A DNA stretch of 64,000 nucleotides, from assembly GCA_036924285.1 (NCBI GenBank), contig JAYKYS010000040.1, positions 62,001 to 126,000 of the forward strand. Reading direction: 5' to 3'. This document shows, piece by piece, positions 54,594 through 64,000 of the stretch. The position numbers and the translations under genes are program-made. Below the pieces are notes generated by a model. That model was not told the DNA's origin. It saw nothing but the letters and a program-made list of their open reading frames with translations, and did no database searches. Source of the DNA: Asterella californica. Lineage: Eukaryota; Streptophyta; Marchantiopsida; Marchantiales; Aytoniaceae. How positions within the stretch are numbered: position 1 is the first letter of the stretch; each line of letters opens with the position of its first letter.

Positions 54594-57500
54594 TAGAGAT
54601 AGGATTCTCGCCTGATCCAGTAGAGCAAGAAGCTTTATCCACTAGCTTCTTAGGACTGACATCATGTGGATCAGTGTGTTATAGGAAGGTTGAGAATCTG
54701 AAGAGGTTTGAGAGACAACATGTGAAGTATGTACAGCAGTCTTTGAGAGATAGTGGAGAGTTAGCAGGAGATGAATACATATCTGGAGTGTTTGAAGAGC
54801 AGTATTTGGTAGATACTATAGGGGAGTTGAAATCTATATTAGAAAGCTCTACAGATGATGTAGATAGAGTGGTGAGAGTGAGCTCCAAGGAGCTTTATGA
54901 TGTAATTGATAAGTTTATAGATCGACAAGAAGTGTATGTGGAGACCAAGTACAAGTCAGTGGCAAAGAAAGTCAAACCAGTGGCTTTGCCTTTGCCACTC
55001 GATTACAATCAGAAGATGGAGCAAGCTGCACGAGAACCCACGCTCAGAGGACCGAGAAGAATTGGGCACCAGTTCACAGAAACAACACTGAAGGAGCTGA
55101 AGATTGGAGGTGATGGATTTCTTACCGTGCAAGAGAAGAAGAGCTTCAGGGAGATGCTATCTAGGCATGGTAAGGCGTTTGCGTTTGAGTCACATGAAGT
55201 AGGATGTGTAGATCCAAGTGTAGTTGCACCTATGGTAATCTTTACTATACCGCATGTGCCTTGGAATCTACGTCATATCCCTGTACCTAGAGCTCATCTA
55301 CCAAAGCTGATAGACTTGCTCAATGAGAGGATTAGGATGGGTATCTTGGAACCATCTATAGCTCCCTACTCTAGCAGATGGTTTACTGTTCCGAAGAAGA
55401 GTGGAGCTTTGAGATTTATTCAAGATATGCAGCCAGTTAACAAGGTGACTATCAGGAATATGGGTATAGGACCTATTGTAGACGAGTTTGCAGAGGCTTT
55501 TGCTGGTCGTGCTATCTATTCAATGGGAGACTTATATTCAGGTTACGATCAGTTTCAGTTATCCTCTGAGAGTAGAGACTTGACTACAATGAGGACACCT
55601 CTGGGGTTACTAAGGATGTGCACCTTGCCACAAGGTGCTACCAATTCTGTAGCACATATGATGAATGGCATGAATAAAGTTTTGAGGGATTTCATTCCTG
55701 AAAAAACTATGCCATTCCTTGATGATGTGCCGATCAAAGGGTGTGCTGAGGAGGAGAAGAATGAGGTAATAGATCAGAGGGGGTGCCGTAAGTTTGTTGC
55801 AGATCACATAGCCGACTGTGATAAGATATTGAGTCGACAGGAGGAGGTTCATTTGACTTTATCAGGAGCAAAGTCTGTATTTGGAGAACATGAGGTGTTA
55901 ATAGTGGGACATCTGTGTGGATCTTATGGTCGGAAACCTTGTCCAAACAAGGTTGATGCCATCCGAAGGATGAAGGAGACATGTGGATCGGTTACTGAGG
56001 TGAGAAGGTTTCTAGGTGCATGTGTGTTTTATCATATATGGATTCCACACTTTGCACATGTAGCAGATCCGTTGTACAAGTTGCTGAGGAAGAGGCAGAG
56101 ATTTCAGTGGCAAGAGGAGCAAAGCGAGTCTATGAAGAAGTTGAAGGATCTGTTGTCTTCACCACCAACTCTACGGAAGGTAACATATGAGTTGGACAGA
56201 CCTGTTATCCTTACTGTTGATACTAGTCCTATTGGCATTGGGTGGGCTATAGGACAGGATGATGAGGACGGAAATAGATATGTGGTGCGTTTTGGAGCTA
56301 AGGTGTTAAGTTCACGGCAGAGAGACTACCCTCAGGTCAAGAGAGAGCTATAAGGAGTAGTTACTGCGATGAAGAGTGATAAGGAATACTTGATAGGAGC
56401 ACCTGTGGTTGTGGAGACAGATTGTTTACCTCTCTTGGGAATGATCACTAGCTGTACAACTCCAGATATTGCTATGTTGAGGTGGATAGCATATATCAAG
56501 TCCTTGAACCCAGAGTTTAGACATATCGCAGGAAAGGACAATCCTGTGGCAGATATGTTATCAAGGGCTAAGTATTACGATGAGAAAGAAATGATAGATG
56601 ATCAGGAGGATGTGAGAACAGAGTTCTATTCTAGTGCTCTTGCTAGAAGGGATAGAAGTTGTTTTGCAGCTCCATTGGAGTTATTTGAGGAAACTATGTA
56701 CGATGGCGAGTGGTTGGATCTTGGGCGCTATTTGAGTTCATTGGAAAGGCAAGAAGGCTGGTCTGATGCAGATTTCAAGAGGATCCGTAGAACAGCTTAT
56801 GGGTACTTTTTATATGGAGGACATCTATGGAAGCGCCCTAAGCTACAAGGAGGTGTACCACAGCGGGTGGTATGTGACCTAGAATTGCAGCAGAAGCTGA
56901 TCAAGGAGTTCCATGAGAGTCTATGGGCCGGTCATAGAGGAGTTTGGGCTACATTTGCCAAGATAAAGGAGAAGTATTGGTGGAAGGGTATGTATAAGGA
57001 TGTAGTGCAGTTTGTTTCATCTTGTATACCTTGCCAGATGTATTCCAACGTACGTCATCGTGATGGATTGCATCCTACTTATCCTTTAGCCATTCATTAC
57101 AAATGGGTAGTTGATCTGGTAACTATGCCATTTGGACTTGGACAAATGAGGTATCTAGTCTTGGCTAGAGAAGATCTATCTAACCAAGTTGAAGGCCGTG
57201 CCTTGAGGACGAAGATCACTGCTAGTGTTTGCCGCTTTCTACTTGAGGATGTTATTTGTAGGTATGGGTGTGTGGGAAAGATCACTGCAGATAGGGGCGA
57301 GCTGGATTCACAGGAAGCAGTTGAGTTCTTCAAGCGATTGGGAATCAAGTTGGCGTTAACCACTGCTTACAATCCTGAAGGGAATGGCAAGAGCGAACGA
57401 GGTCATCCGCCAATCATCAAAGCTTTGGTAAAAGCTTGCAAGGGTAAGATCCGTGAATGGCCTAGACTGCTACCATTTGCTTTGTGGGCAGATCGTACAA

Positions 57501-58060
57501 CTCATAGTATCGTTACAGGTTACATGCCAGCAGAGTTGATACTAGGGCAAAAACCTGTGATGCCGATTGAGGAGGTTGTGCCTACTTGGAATGTTTTGCC
57601 ATGGGAAGATGGTAGAAGTACGGAGGATCTTCTTGCATTAAGGATCCAACAGTTAGAACGGAGACCTGAGGATGTTGCCAAAGCTGTGGAAAGGTTGAAG
57701 ATTGCTAGAGAGAGAAACAAAGACAGATTTGATAGAACGCATAGATTACGACCCAAACCAGTTAAAGAAGGTGATTGGGTGTTAGTCTATGATAGTAGTC
57801 TTGATAATCAGCATAGCACCATCAGAAAGTTTTCCAAGAGATGGTTCGGACCTTATGTGGTGTTAGAGGTTCATGACAATGCCACATACTCTTTGAGAGA
57901 GTTAGATGGTGCAGTGCTCAAGATACCAGTCGCAGAGAAGAGAATCAAGCTCTTTAGAAGGAGAGGGGAGGACCAGAACATTGCAGAGCTTACGGAGGAT
58001 GAAGCTGAAGACTCAATGGAGGTTCAAGATGAATTTGAAGCTGAAGCTGAAGAGTCTTGA
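54555..58060 (+). pseudogene. pol: E3 pol: RT, RNase H, integrase, with one TAA
   Basis: It runs in the -1 frame from the slip site. RT has PYSSRWFTVPKKSGALRF and PFLDDVPIKGC (FLDD). RNase H begins VDTSPIGIGWAIGQDD. At 56,351-56,353 a TAA replaces the tryptophan of the KRELWGAV block seen in E2, and the same frame then continues (GVVTAMKSDKEYLIGAP). Integrase has HHCC (FHESLWAGH...CIPCQ), catalytic blocks VDLVTMP, TADRGEL and NGKSERGH, and RRWFGPYVV-like KRWFGPYVVLEV. The acidic tail ends at 58,060. Apart from that one codon it is complete at about 1,165 codons. Confidence 0.93.
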
Positions 58061-58108
58061 TCTGGATCTGGCACATACCGGAGGATGTGCAGGTTCAGAG
58101 GGGGTGGA

Positions 58109-59391
58109 TGTCGCGCTACTTGGCGGTTACATGTTATATTTCTACTCCGACGCTTGAGTTTAGTAGTTCTAGAAGTTAGCTTATATTACTTCTAGTCGTT
58201 TATGTATATGTTTGACACCTTTGCATACGGTGTTAACACTATTTTGAGTCTTAGTAGGTTGATTACCATGTTGATAGGGCTTAAGCTCATGGGTTGTATT
58301 TGCGTGTCGCCCATGCACGCTTTCTAGCTGATTTAAGTTATTTTTCGGGGCTGCGTGTCGTTTTAAGTAATTTAAGTTTTACGCTGGCACTCTAGGGGGC
58401 TTGACGTGGTAGCCTATGAGTAAAACTAAGTTGCCACATGGTTTAGGGTACTAAAGGACAACCAAGTGGAGCTATGAACTCCCATTGGTCCGTTTTTGTC
58501 TTTTGTTAAACTCTAAATTTAGAAACAGAGCTCTAGAGTGGAGTTCGAGCATTTGGTGAGGGATCTTCGAAATCTGAGAGCACAGGGAGAGAGGTCTCGT
58601 CATGCCAAGCACTTCCAGTGAAAATTTCGATCGATTTGAGTCAATAAAGACGGAGTTATGAGCAATTGAAGTTCGGATTGTGCTAGAATTGAATCATTTT
58701 GGTTGGATTTAGGGTTTTCAGTGTCATTCGCAGCAGATTTGAGGAAATTGCTTCAAAACTTCGAGGTTGTGTTCTCCGCCAGCAGGGCTACGATTTCACA
58801 AAACGTTTCATATCGATTGAGCAACTGAGTAATTCAGGGCGGCCGCTGAAGCTGAGGGGGTCTGAAAAGCTCTTAATCTAGAGCAGCGACTTCAGAGGAG
58901 GAGATCTACAGTTCTGTGTACATTCAGGAGTCCCAACTTCACAGGAATGTTCAGCACCCTGTAAACTGCAAATCCTGTAAGAAACTTTGAAATTGATCGA
59001 GCCAAACTCCTGTTATAGGTTGAAATAGCCAGCTAGGTACCAGAAATTGCCGTAGTTTTCTTGCTCAAAACTTTTCTGTTCATATCTCCGTGTCAGAATT
59101 TGATCTCAGGCTGAAATTTCGTCTGTGAGTTCAGTAGTACCTCATTTGCATGTAGGGGAAGTTTAGAGGTCTAAACCTTCGTAGTTTTCCTCTCCGTGAG
59201 TGTCAAAGTTCACCGCCGAATCCTATTACTGCCAGCTAGACCTGAATTTCGCCTTCTGGGTATATTACTAGATCTTACACATCTGTGTGAGTGTTTATAG
59301 CCTCTGTTGTAACCTGAAAGCCAACCTCTTGAGTGAACAACCACAGCCAGAAGCCCGGTGCTTTCCTAGGTAGACGGATTACACTCCGACA
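58109..59391 (+). repeat. E3 3' LTR
   Basis: It starts TGTCGCGCTACTTGGCGG after AGAGGGGGTGGA (58,097-58,108) and ends CTCCGACA before GCGG. It is 1,283 bp and nearly identical to the 5' copy; one difference is a 6-base segment (GGAATG) present here near 58,943 and missing in the 5' LTR. Confidence 0.94.
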
Positions 59392-59837
59392 GCGGTGATG
59401 TATGGTTGGCCCAGTATGACAAGATAGGAGACAGATGACTGTACAAAGAAATGCTGATCAACCTCTACATCTCCAATCATTACACGCATATCGGGACAAG
59501 CTCCGTATAACTCACCTTTCTGAATATTTACAGCACGAAGTACCCAACCATGATTCCTTTCGATTGACCATTGCTCCTTCTCATACACCTCCTTGAAAAT
59601 GATGTTGATCTCCGACCCGTGATCCACAAGTGCAAGTACTGGTTCAGAAAGTCCTCCAAGCCGAACCTGCGTCTCTATTGTCGCTCTTGCCCAGTGCTTC
59701 TCTTTGAAATCGCTGTCTGCGCTTGACCTATCCTCTTCAGACTCTTCGTCTTCATTCTCAATAACAGCTGGACCATCAACCCATACCTTATACTTATCAT
59801 CTCTAGATTGTAAACCCTCCACGATCCCATCGATCAA
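59392..59837 (-). pseudogene. E4 gag C-terminus and start of protease
   Basis: It reads DSDFKEKHWARATIETQVRLGG, then the active site LVDHGSEINIIFKEVYE and LYGACPDMRVMIGDVEVDQHFF up to ILGQPYITAV, where E3 is inserted. It continues at 50,880 on the other side. The triad is DHG as in E1 and E3. Upstream of 59,837 the frame meets stops and homology fades, so the junction with the next element lies in the following ~130 bp. Confidence 0.85.
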
Positions 59838-60721
59838 CTACCCCCCGATCTCTCAACCTCCACGATCGTCATCGATGAATCTGCAAATGACGGGCCTGTC
59901 TCTCACTCAGGGGTCATCTCTGATGGCTTTGATGGAAGCACACCATGAATCTTGAAGGGAAAAATGCTAAGTTCACTCATTCAAACACCCACAAACTTAT
60001 CAACTAAAAATCTCCTTAAACTCATCAACTAAAATCCTCCATTCTAACGACGTCTCTCAAGTTCTCACATGCTAAAAATATCCCACACTTTCTATATTAC
60101 TCAAGTTGTCATTACGACCATGTGAAAACAAGGATGAGGAGCTCTTCTCTATTCCTCTATTTATACATTCTAGGTTTTTACTTTGGTACCCTCCGGTAAC
60201 TCAGCCGTAACTACTTTTACCAGGTTTTACTAAGATATTACTTAAGGTAAAAGCATTAATCACATGGGCTTCTTACCTTTTCACATGGGCTTATTCTTTA
60301 AAAGTCAACAACTTCTAGAAGGATTCTGAAATATTCTCAAGGAATCTCGAATTTCCACCCCCCTCTACACTAGGACCCACTAAAAAGGAAACATGTGGAA
60401 TCTCTTCTTGTTTTTAATGCCCACAAAGTTCGCAACTTTAATCCAACCACTAATATCAAGTCAAAAAGGAGATAAGGGATACTTTCCACCTCCTTTCTAC
60501 CTTTTAGACAAGATGACAAGATAGTAGTACTCAGTCTTTAAGAAATATCTGAATTATGTCAAAAGTACAGCTAAATTTAACCATAACTAACTTTAGTTAG
60601 TCATGACTAACTTGATACCTCTTTAAAGTACTTGGGCAGCAAATAAATATTCTCAACACTTAGCTATAACTAAATACTTTACTAATAGACAAACTTCCTA
60701 TGTGTAACATAGGTCGTTACA
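59838..60721 (-). repeat. 3' LTR of E5, with an uncertain junction to E4
   Basis: On the minus strand the LTR begins TGTAACGACCTATGTTACAC at 60,721, right after a polypurine stretch TCTGGGGGTAAAA (60,722 onward). A TATA box, TATAAATAG, lies at 60,157-60,165 (minus), which would place transcription start near 60,130. The 3' end is probably between 59,840 and 59,970 (a TG on the plus strand near 59,966 is one candidate); no target duplication could be defined. Confidence 0.55.
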
Positions 60722-60734
60722 TTTTACCCCCAGA

Positions 60735-62315
60735 CTAAATTTTCGCTCCGTCCTCGGAGTGAAGAGAGAACTTTCGTCGATGAAACAACTTCAACTTGTC
60801 ATGATTTACCCGATCGAATCTCCTTCCTCCCAGCTCTTGAAGGTCATATGTGAAGTTGCTCCACGCCTTGTCTACAACAAAAGAACCAAAATATCTCGGA
60901 AGAAACTTCTTCCTAGCCCTCTTGAATCTGATAGCATCATACAACATAACCCAATCTCCAACTTGAAAAGGTTTTACCTCCCTCTTGCCCAACCGTTTGT
61001 CGTAACTCTTCTTTTGATACGCCTGAGCTCGTTCCATCCGGATCATTGCTACCGCTCGGGTCTCTTCCAACTCCATGAGTTGCTCTCTTCTTGATCTGAC
61101 CACGTCTTCTCCCCTCGACCTTTTCAACTTTCGTTGAATAGTTTGAAAAGTATCCAATTCGAATTGGATCGGCAACTTGGACTCCACTCCATAAACCAGT
61201 CGAAATGGAGAGTACCCAGTAGAAGTCTTTGTTGTCGTTCGGTACTTTTTTGTCGTTCGGTACTAGCTTCTTATCCCAAGTATGTTTCGCAGTCTCAACA
61301 CCAGCATCTTTGGCGAGCATCATACAAAGTGTAAGATTTGTCTTCTCCGCAAGACCATTAGCATTTGGTTTGTATGAGGTCGTTACTCGTGCCTTGATAG
61401 AAAAGTGTTGTAGCATAGCAGTAGTCATGCTCCCTACAAACTCTCCTCCTCTATCCGAGACCAACTCTATCGGACATCCAAATCTTGTGATGATTCTCTC
61501 CCTTAGGAATCTACCGACTTCTGTTTCATTGGTCTCTCTCAAAGGTCTAGCCTCTACCCACTTGGTACAATAGTCAGTGGCGACTACAATGTATCTATTG
61601 CCTCGAGGTGTCTTATTAAGAGGACCTACAAAGTCAATACCCCACTTCTCAAACGGCCCTAATACTGGAATTGATCTTAACGAAGGTGTTCTAGTAGACT
61701 TTAGAGCAAATGCTTGACATACGTCACAAGTTTTGCAATAGTCTAAACATTCCTTGAAAATACCTTTCCAATGATAACCAGCATCCAAAATCTTGAAGGT
61801 TGTTATCTTACCAGCAAAATGACCTCCGCAAACAGTATCGTCGTGAAACTCGTGCATTAGCTTGAACGCCTCCTTCTGACCAACTGCTCTCCTTAGTAAG
61901 CCATCTGCTCCTTGATGAAATAGACCACCATGGTGTAAGGTTTGCATCTCTTGATCAACGCGTTACGTTCTCGGGTATGCATACCTTCTGGAAAAGAGCC
62001 ATCTGCAAGGAAACTCCAGATTTCCTTGTACTCGTCCGGTATCTCCTCAATGCTTGTGATGGTCATCAGATGTTCGTCTGGAAATGAATCATCAAACGGT
62101 TCTTCTCCCTCATCATCATAAGCCCTCGCCAAAAGATCAGCATTTGCATGCTTTTTCCCTAGTCTATCTTCGATCACGTAATCGTATTCTGTTAAGCAAC
62201 GATTACGAGCAATACGACCTTCGGCATTAGGCTTATTAAAGATATACTTTAAAGCTTTGTGATCTGTGACTATGGAAAATTTCTCTCCTAGCAAGTAATG
62301 TCGAAATTTCTTCAA
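60735..62315 (-). pseudogene. E5 RNase H end and integrase, frameshifted
   Basis: Three overlapping frames belong to one gene. RNase H continues as LKKFRHYLLGEKFSIVTDHKALKYIF and NADLLARA (62,315-61,950). The frame then shifts to integrase: zinc domain (HEFHDDTVCGGH...CDVCQ), core WGIDFVGPLNK, VSDRGGEF and ANGLAEKTN (D, D, E). A second shift near 61,228 leads to STGYSPFRLVYGVESKLP, and the C-terminus (FQVGDWVMLYD, FLPRYFGSFVV) ends at 60,735. Just before it, an 18-bp in-frame repeat (GTCGTTCGGTAC at 61,234 and 61,252) duplicates six residues. This is a conventional plant-type Gypsy integrase, not the E1-E4 kind. Confidence 0.88.
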
Positions 62316-63607
62316 TCCAAAGATACCGCTAATCCTTCTTGTTCAGTCACGGAGTAATTCTTCTCCGCTGAAACCATCTGCCTACTAGCATAAGCTATAG
62401 GATGATCATGCCCGTCTTCATCTAACTGACTTAATGTACATCCGATTGCTACATTGGAGGCATCCGTATACAGAATAAATGTTTTACTCCACTCAAGTTT
62501 AGCGAGTATAGGAGCTGTCACCAATGCCTTTTTCAACTCCTCAAATGCTTCCTTTACCTTCTGATCATGCACTATCAAGTCAAAATCAACTCCCTTCTTC
62601 ATGTACATAGTCAAAGCTATTGCTTTGTTTGAGAAGGAAAAGACAAACCTACGATAATATCCAACCATGCCAAGAAACTGTCTCAACTTTGTCAAGTTGA
62701 TCAGAAATGGAAGATCCACAATCTTCTTCACCTTCTGAGGATCTACCGCAATTCCATTCTTGGAAATGATGTGTCCCAACAGTATACCTTCTTCGCAGCC
62801 AAAGATGCACTTCTCTGGATTTAGAGAAGCGTTGGCTTGCTCCAACCGCTGCAAAACTTTGATCACATGATCAAAGTGGTCCTCCTTTCTTCCGTACACA
62901 CAGAAATCGTCAATGAAATCTCGAACAAACTTCCTTGTGAATGGTTCAAACACCTTGTTCATGAACCTTTGAAACATGGCCGGAGCATTACACAGTCCGA
63001 ATGACATCACCCGAAATGCAAATGTTCTCCAAGGAGTAGTGAAAGTAGTCAACTGTTGGTACTCCTGTGCTATCTTGATCTGGTTATACCCACTATAACC
63101 ATCACCAAAGCTGTACCACTCATGACCAGCAACTTCTTCCAAAATCTCATCTATAAATGATAGAGGATAATAATACTTCTTGGTAACTGCATTCAACTTC
63201 TTATAGTCTATGCACACTCGCAGCTTACCATTCTTCTTCTTGACAATCACAATGGGTGAAGCCCATTCTGAGTTCTCCACCTCATAGATGAAATTCACCT
63301 CCTTCAACTTGTCTATCTCCTCCTTGACCATCATTGTTGTTGTAGGATTGACCCTTCTCTGCTTCTGTCGAACTGGTCTTGCGTTTTCCTCCAATTCGAT
63401 TCGATGAGTCTCGAGAGTCACCTCCTTCAAATCCTTGTAGCTGAAAGCAAACACATGGATATATTTTTGAAATATATCTAAGAATCTACTTTTCTCCTCT
63501 TGAGTAACATTGATACCAAACTTCAGGGTAGAGAGTCTTCTCACAATCTTTGTCTCACTCAACTCTTCTTTGTCAGGATCTTTCTCCACTGCTGGTCGAA
63601 GCAACAA
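62312..63607 (-). CDS. pol: E5 reverse transcriptase and RNase H start
   Basis: It is collinear with Ty3/Gypsy RT: RQKQRRVNPTTTMMVKEEID, entry SEWASPIVIVKKKNGKLRVC, YSGYNQIKI, SFGLCNAPAMFQRFMNKVFE, catalytic FIDD (VRDFIDDFCVYG, near 62,910), LGHIISKNGIAVDPQK, and RNase H LYTDASNVAIGCTLSQ. A one-base shift at the end (AVSLD then stop) separates it from the rest of RNase H. Upstream the frame is shared with the protease, interrupted by one TGA at 63,737-63,739. Confidence 0.9.
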   Translation of the reverse strand: MLLRPAVEKDPDKEELSETKIVRRLSTLKFGINVTQEEKSRFLDIFQKYIHVFAFSYKDLKEVTLETHRIELEENARPVRQKQRRVNPTTTMMVKEEIDKLKEVNFIYEVENSEWASPIVIVKKKNGKLRVCIDYKKLNAVTKKYYYPLSFIDEILEEVAGHEWYSFGDGYSGYNQIKIAQEYQQLTTFTTPWRTFAFRVMSFGLCNAPAMFQRFMNKVFEPFTRKFVRDFIDDFCVYGRKEDHFDHVIKVLQRLEQANASLNPEKCIFGCEEGILLGHIISKNGIAVDPQKVKKIVDLPFLINLTKLRQFLGMVGYYRRFVFSFSNKAIALTMYMKKGVDFDLIVHDQKVKEAFEELKKALVTAPILAKLEWSKTFILYTDASNVAIGCTLSQLDEDGHDHPIAYASRQMVSAEKNYSVTEQEGLAVSLD

Positions 63608-63736
63608 GTCAATAGCACTAAGCTGATGTAATGATTCATCTCGATCAAATTCTTCGTCCTCAGACGAGGATTCTTGATCGTAAGAATCTCCGATATCTAC
63701 TTCTGAGACACTCTGATCATCCTCCGTATCAGATTC

Positions 63737-64000
63737 TCAGTAGTCACTAGTGGGTCTATCAGAGTCAGAAGTCACAACTCCAACACCCGAGAGAGGAACT
63801 ATCACTCTATGATCTCTAGGCCCAATCCGTAAGTATCCCTTGTGCCACTTATTAGTGGTGCGCACAACTCTCAACCAAGGCCTACCTAGGAGCAAATCAT
63901 AACTAGAGTCCTTTAACACTTGAAAGGACATCAATGTTTGAACTCCCATCACAGACACGATCACCTTCTCTAACACACCAAGAGGTCTTACCCGTTGCTT
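63737..64000 (-). CDS. E5 retropepsin C-terminal part, cut by the window edge
   Basis: It reads LEKVIVSVMGVQTLMSFQVL and then the typical YDLLLGRPWLR motif of Gypsy proteases, followed by a linker. The frame is open to base 64,000. A TGA at 63,737 separates it from the acidic connector and RT, which continue in the same frame (ESDTEDDQSVSEVDIGDSYD...). The active-site Asp lies outside the window. Confidence 0.8.
   Translation of the reverse strand, partial: KQRVRPLGVLEKVIVSVMGVQTLMSFQVLKDSSYDLLLGRPWLRVVRTTNKWHKGYLRIGPRDHRVIVPLSGVGVVTSDSDRPTSDY

Larger units (their letters stand above)
50881..59391 (+). mobile_element. Gypsy-type LTR retrotransposon E3, nearly intact
   Basis: It has LTRs at 50,881-52,159 and 58,109-59,391, a tRNA-Trp-like primer site, gag-pro, a frameshift signal, pol with one stop, and a polypurine tract. 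Flanks are GCGG (50,877-50,880 and 59,392-59,395). Removing E3 rejoins the E4 protease at YITAVRIETK. The LTRs differ at few positions, so insertion is recent. Confidence 0.95.

Overview
This is eukaryotic nuclear DNA, most likely from a large, repeat-rich genome. A streptophyte (charophyte alga, bryophyte, fern or other plant) fits best, because of the Ty3/Gypsy lineages, a tRNA-Trp-like primer binding site and a tRNA-derived SINE-like module. I cannot name the species from sequence alone. No prokaryotic gene organisation, rRNA, tRNA gene or CRISPR array is visible. Apart from the first ~5 kb, nearly every recognisable coding region belongs to an LTR retrotransposon.

Layout. (1) 1-6,250: a visibly AT-rich island with three intron-bearing, minus-strand cellular-type genes (protein kinase-like, RPA70-like OB-fold/zinc-ribbon, OTU-like cysteine protease), followed by an array of ~86-bp hairpin-forming tandem repeats. 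The genes are interrupted in frame, and only by TGA. (2) 6,250-12,480: higher-GC DNA without a convincing gene, with one 210-bp tandem duplication. (3) 12,480-21,386: old, decayed retroelements: a gag/protease remnant (E8) with long direct repeats, and a plus-strand Gypsy (E7) split by a solo LTR and bracketed by a 145-bp inverted repeat. (4) 21,387-59,837: one deep nest. Host element E4 (minus strand) carries E6 (minus, a 2-kb LTR-like unit). E6 carries E1 (plus). E1 carries E2 (plus) in its integrase and a 3.2-kb one-gene element (E9) in its 5' LTR. E4 also carries E3 (plus) in its protease. (5) 59,838-64,000: a different Gypsy element, E5 (minus), running off the right edge.

E1-E4 are one superfamily: LTRs of 1.3-1.75 kb beginning TGTCG and ending in or near CGACA; gag with a CCHC knuckle fused to a retropepsin-like domain with an unusual DHG active site; pol (RT with FLDD, RNase H, integrase with GPY/F-type C-terminus) in the -1 frame. 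E1 and E3, although clearly diverged, keep the same junction: GGGTTTT, a 7-nt spacer and a stem-loop, with a -1-frame stop directly upstream. This is a textbook -1 ribosomal frameshift signal. The same heptamer survives in E4. Their target-site duplications are 4 bp and CpG-centred (ACGT, ACGT, GCGG, ACGG). E2 has an intact 1,198-aa pol, near-identical LTRs and a deletion that removes its frameshift site and half its protease. E3 is spoiled only by one stop in pol.
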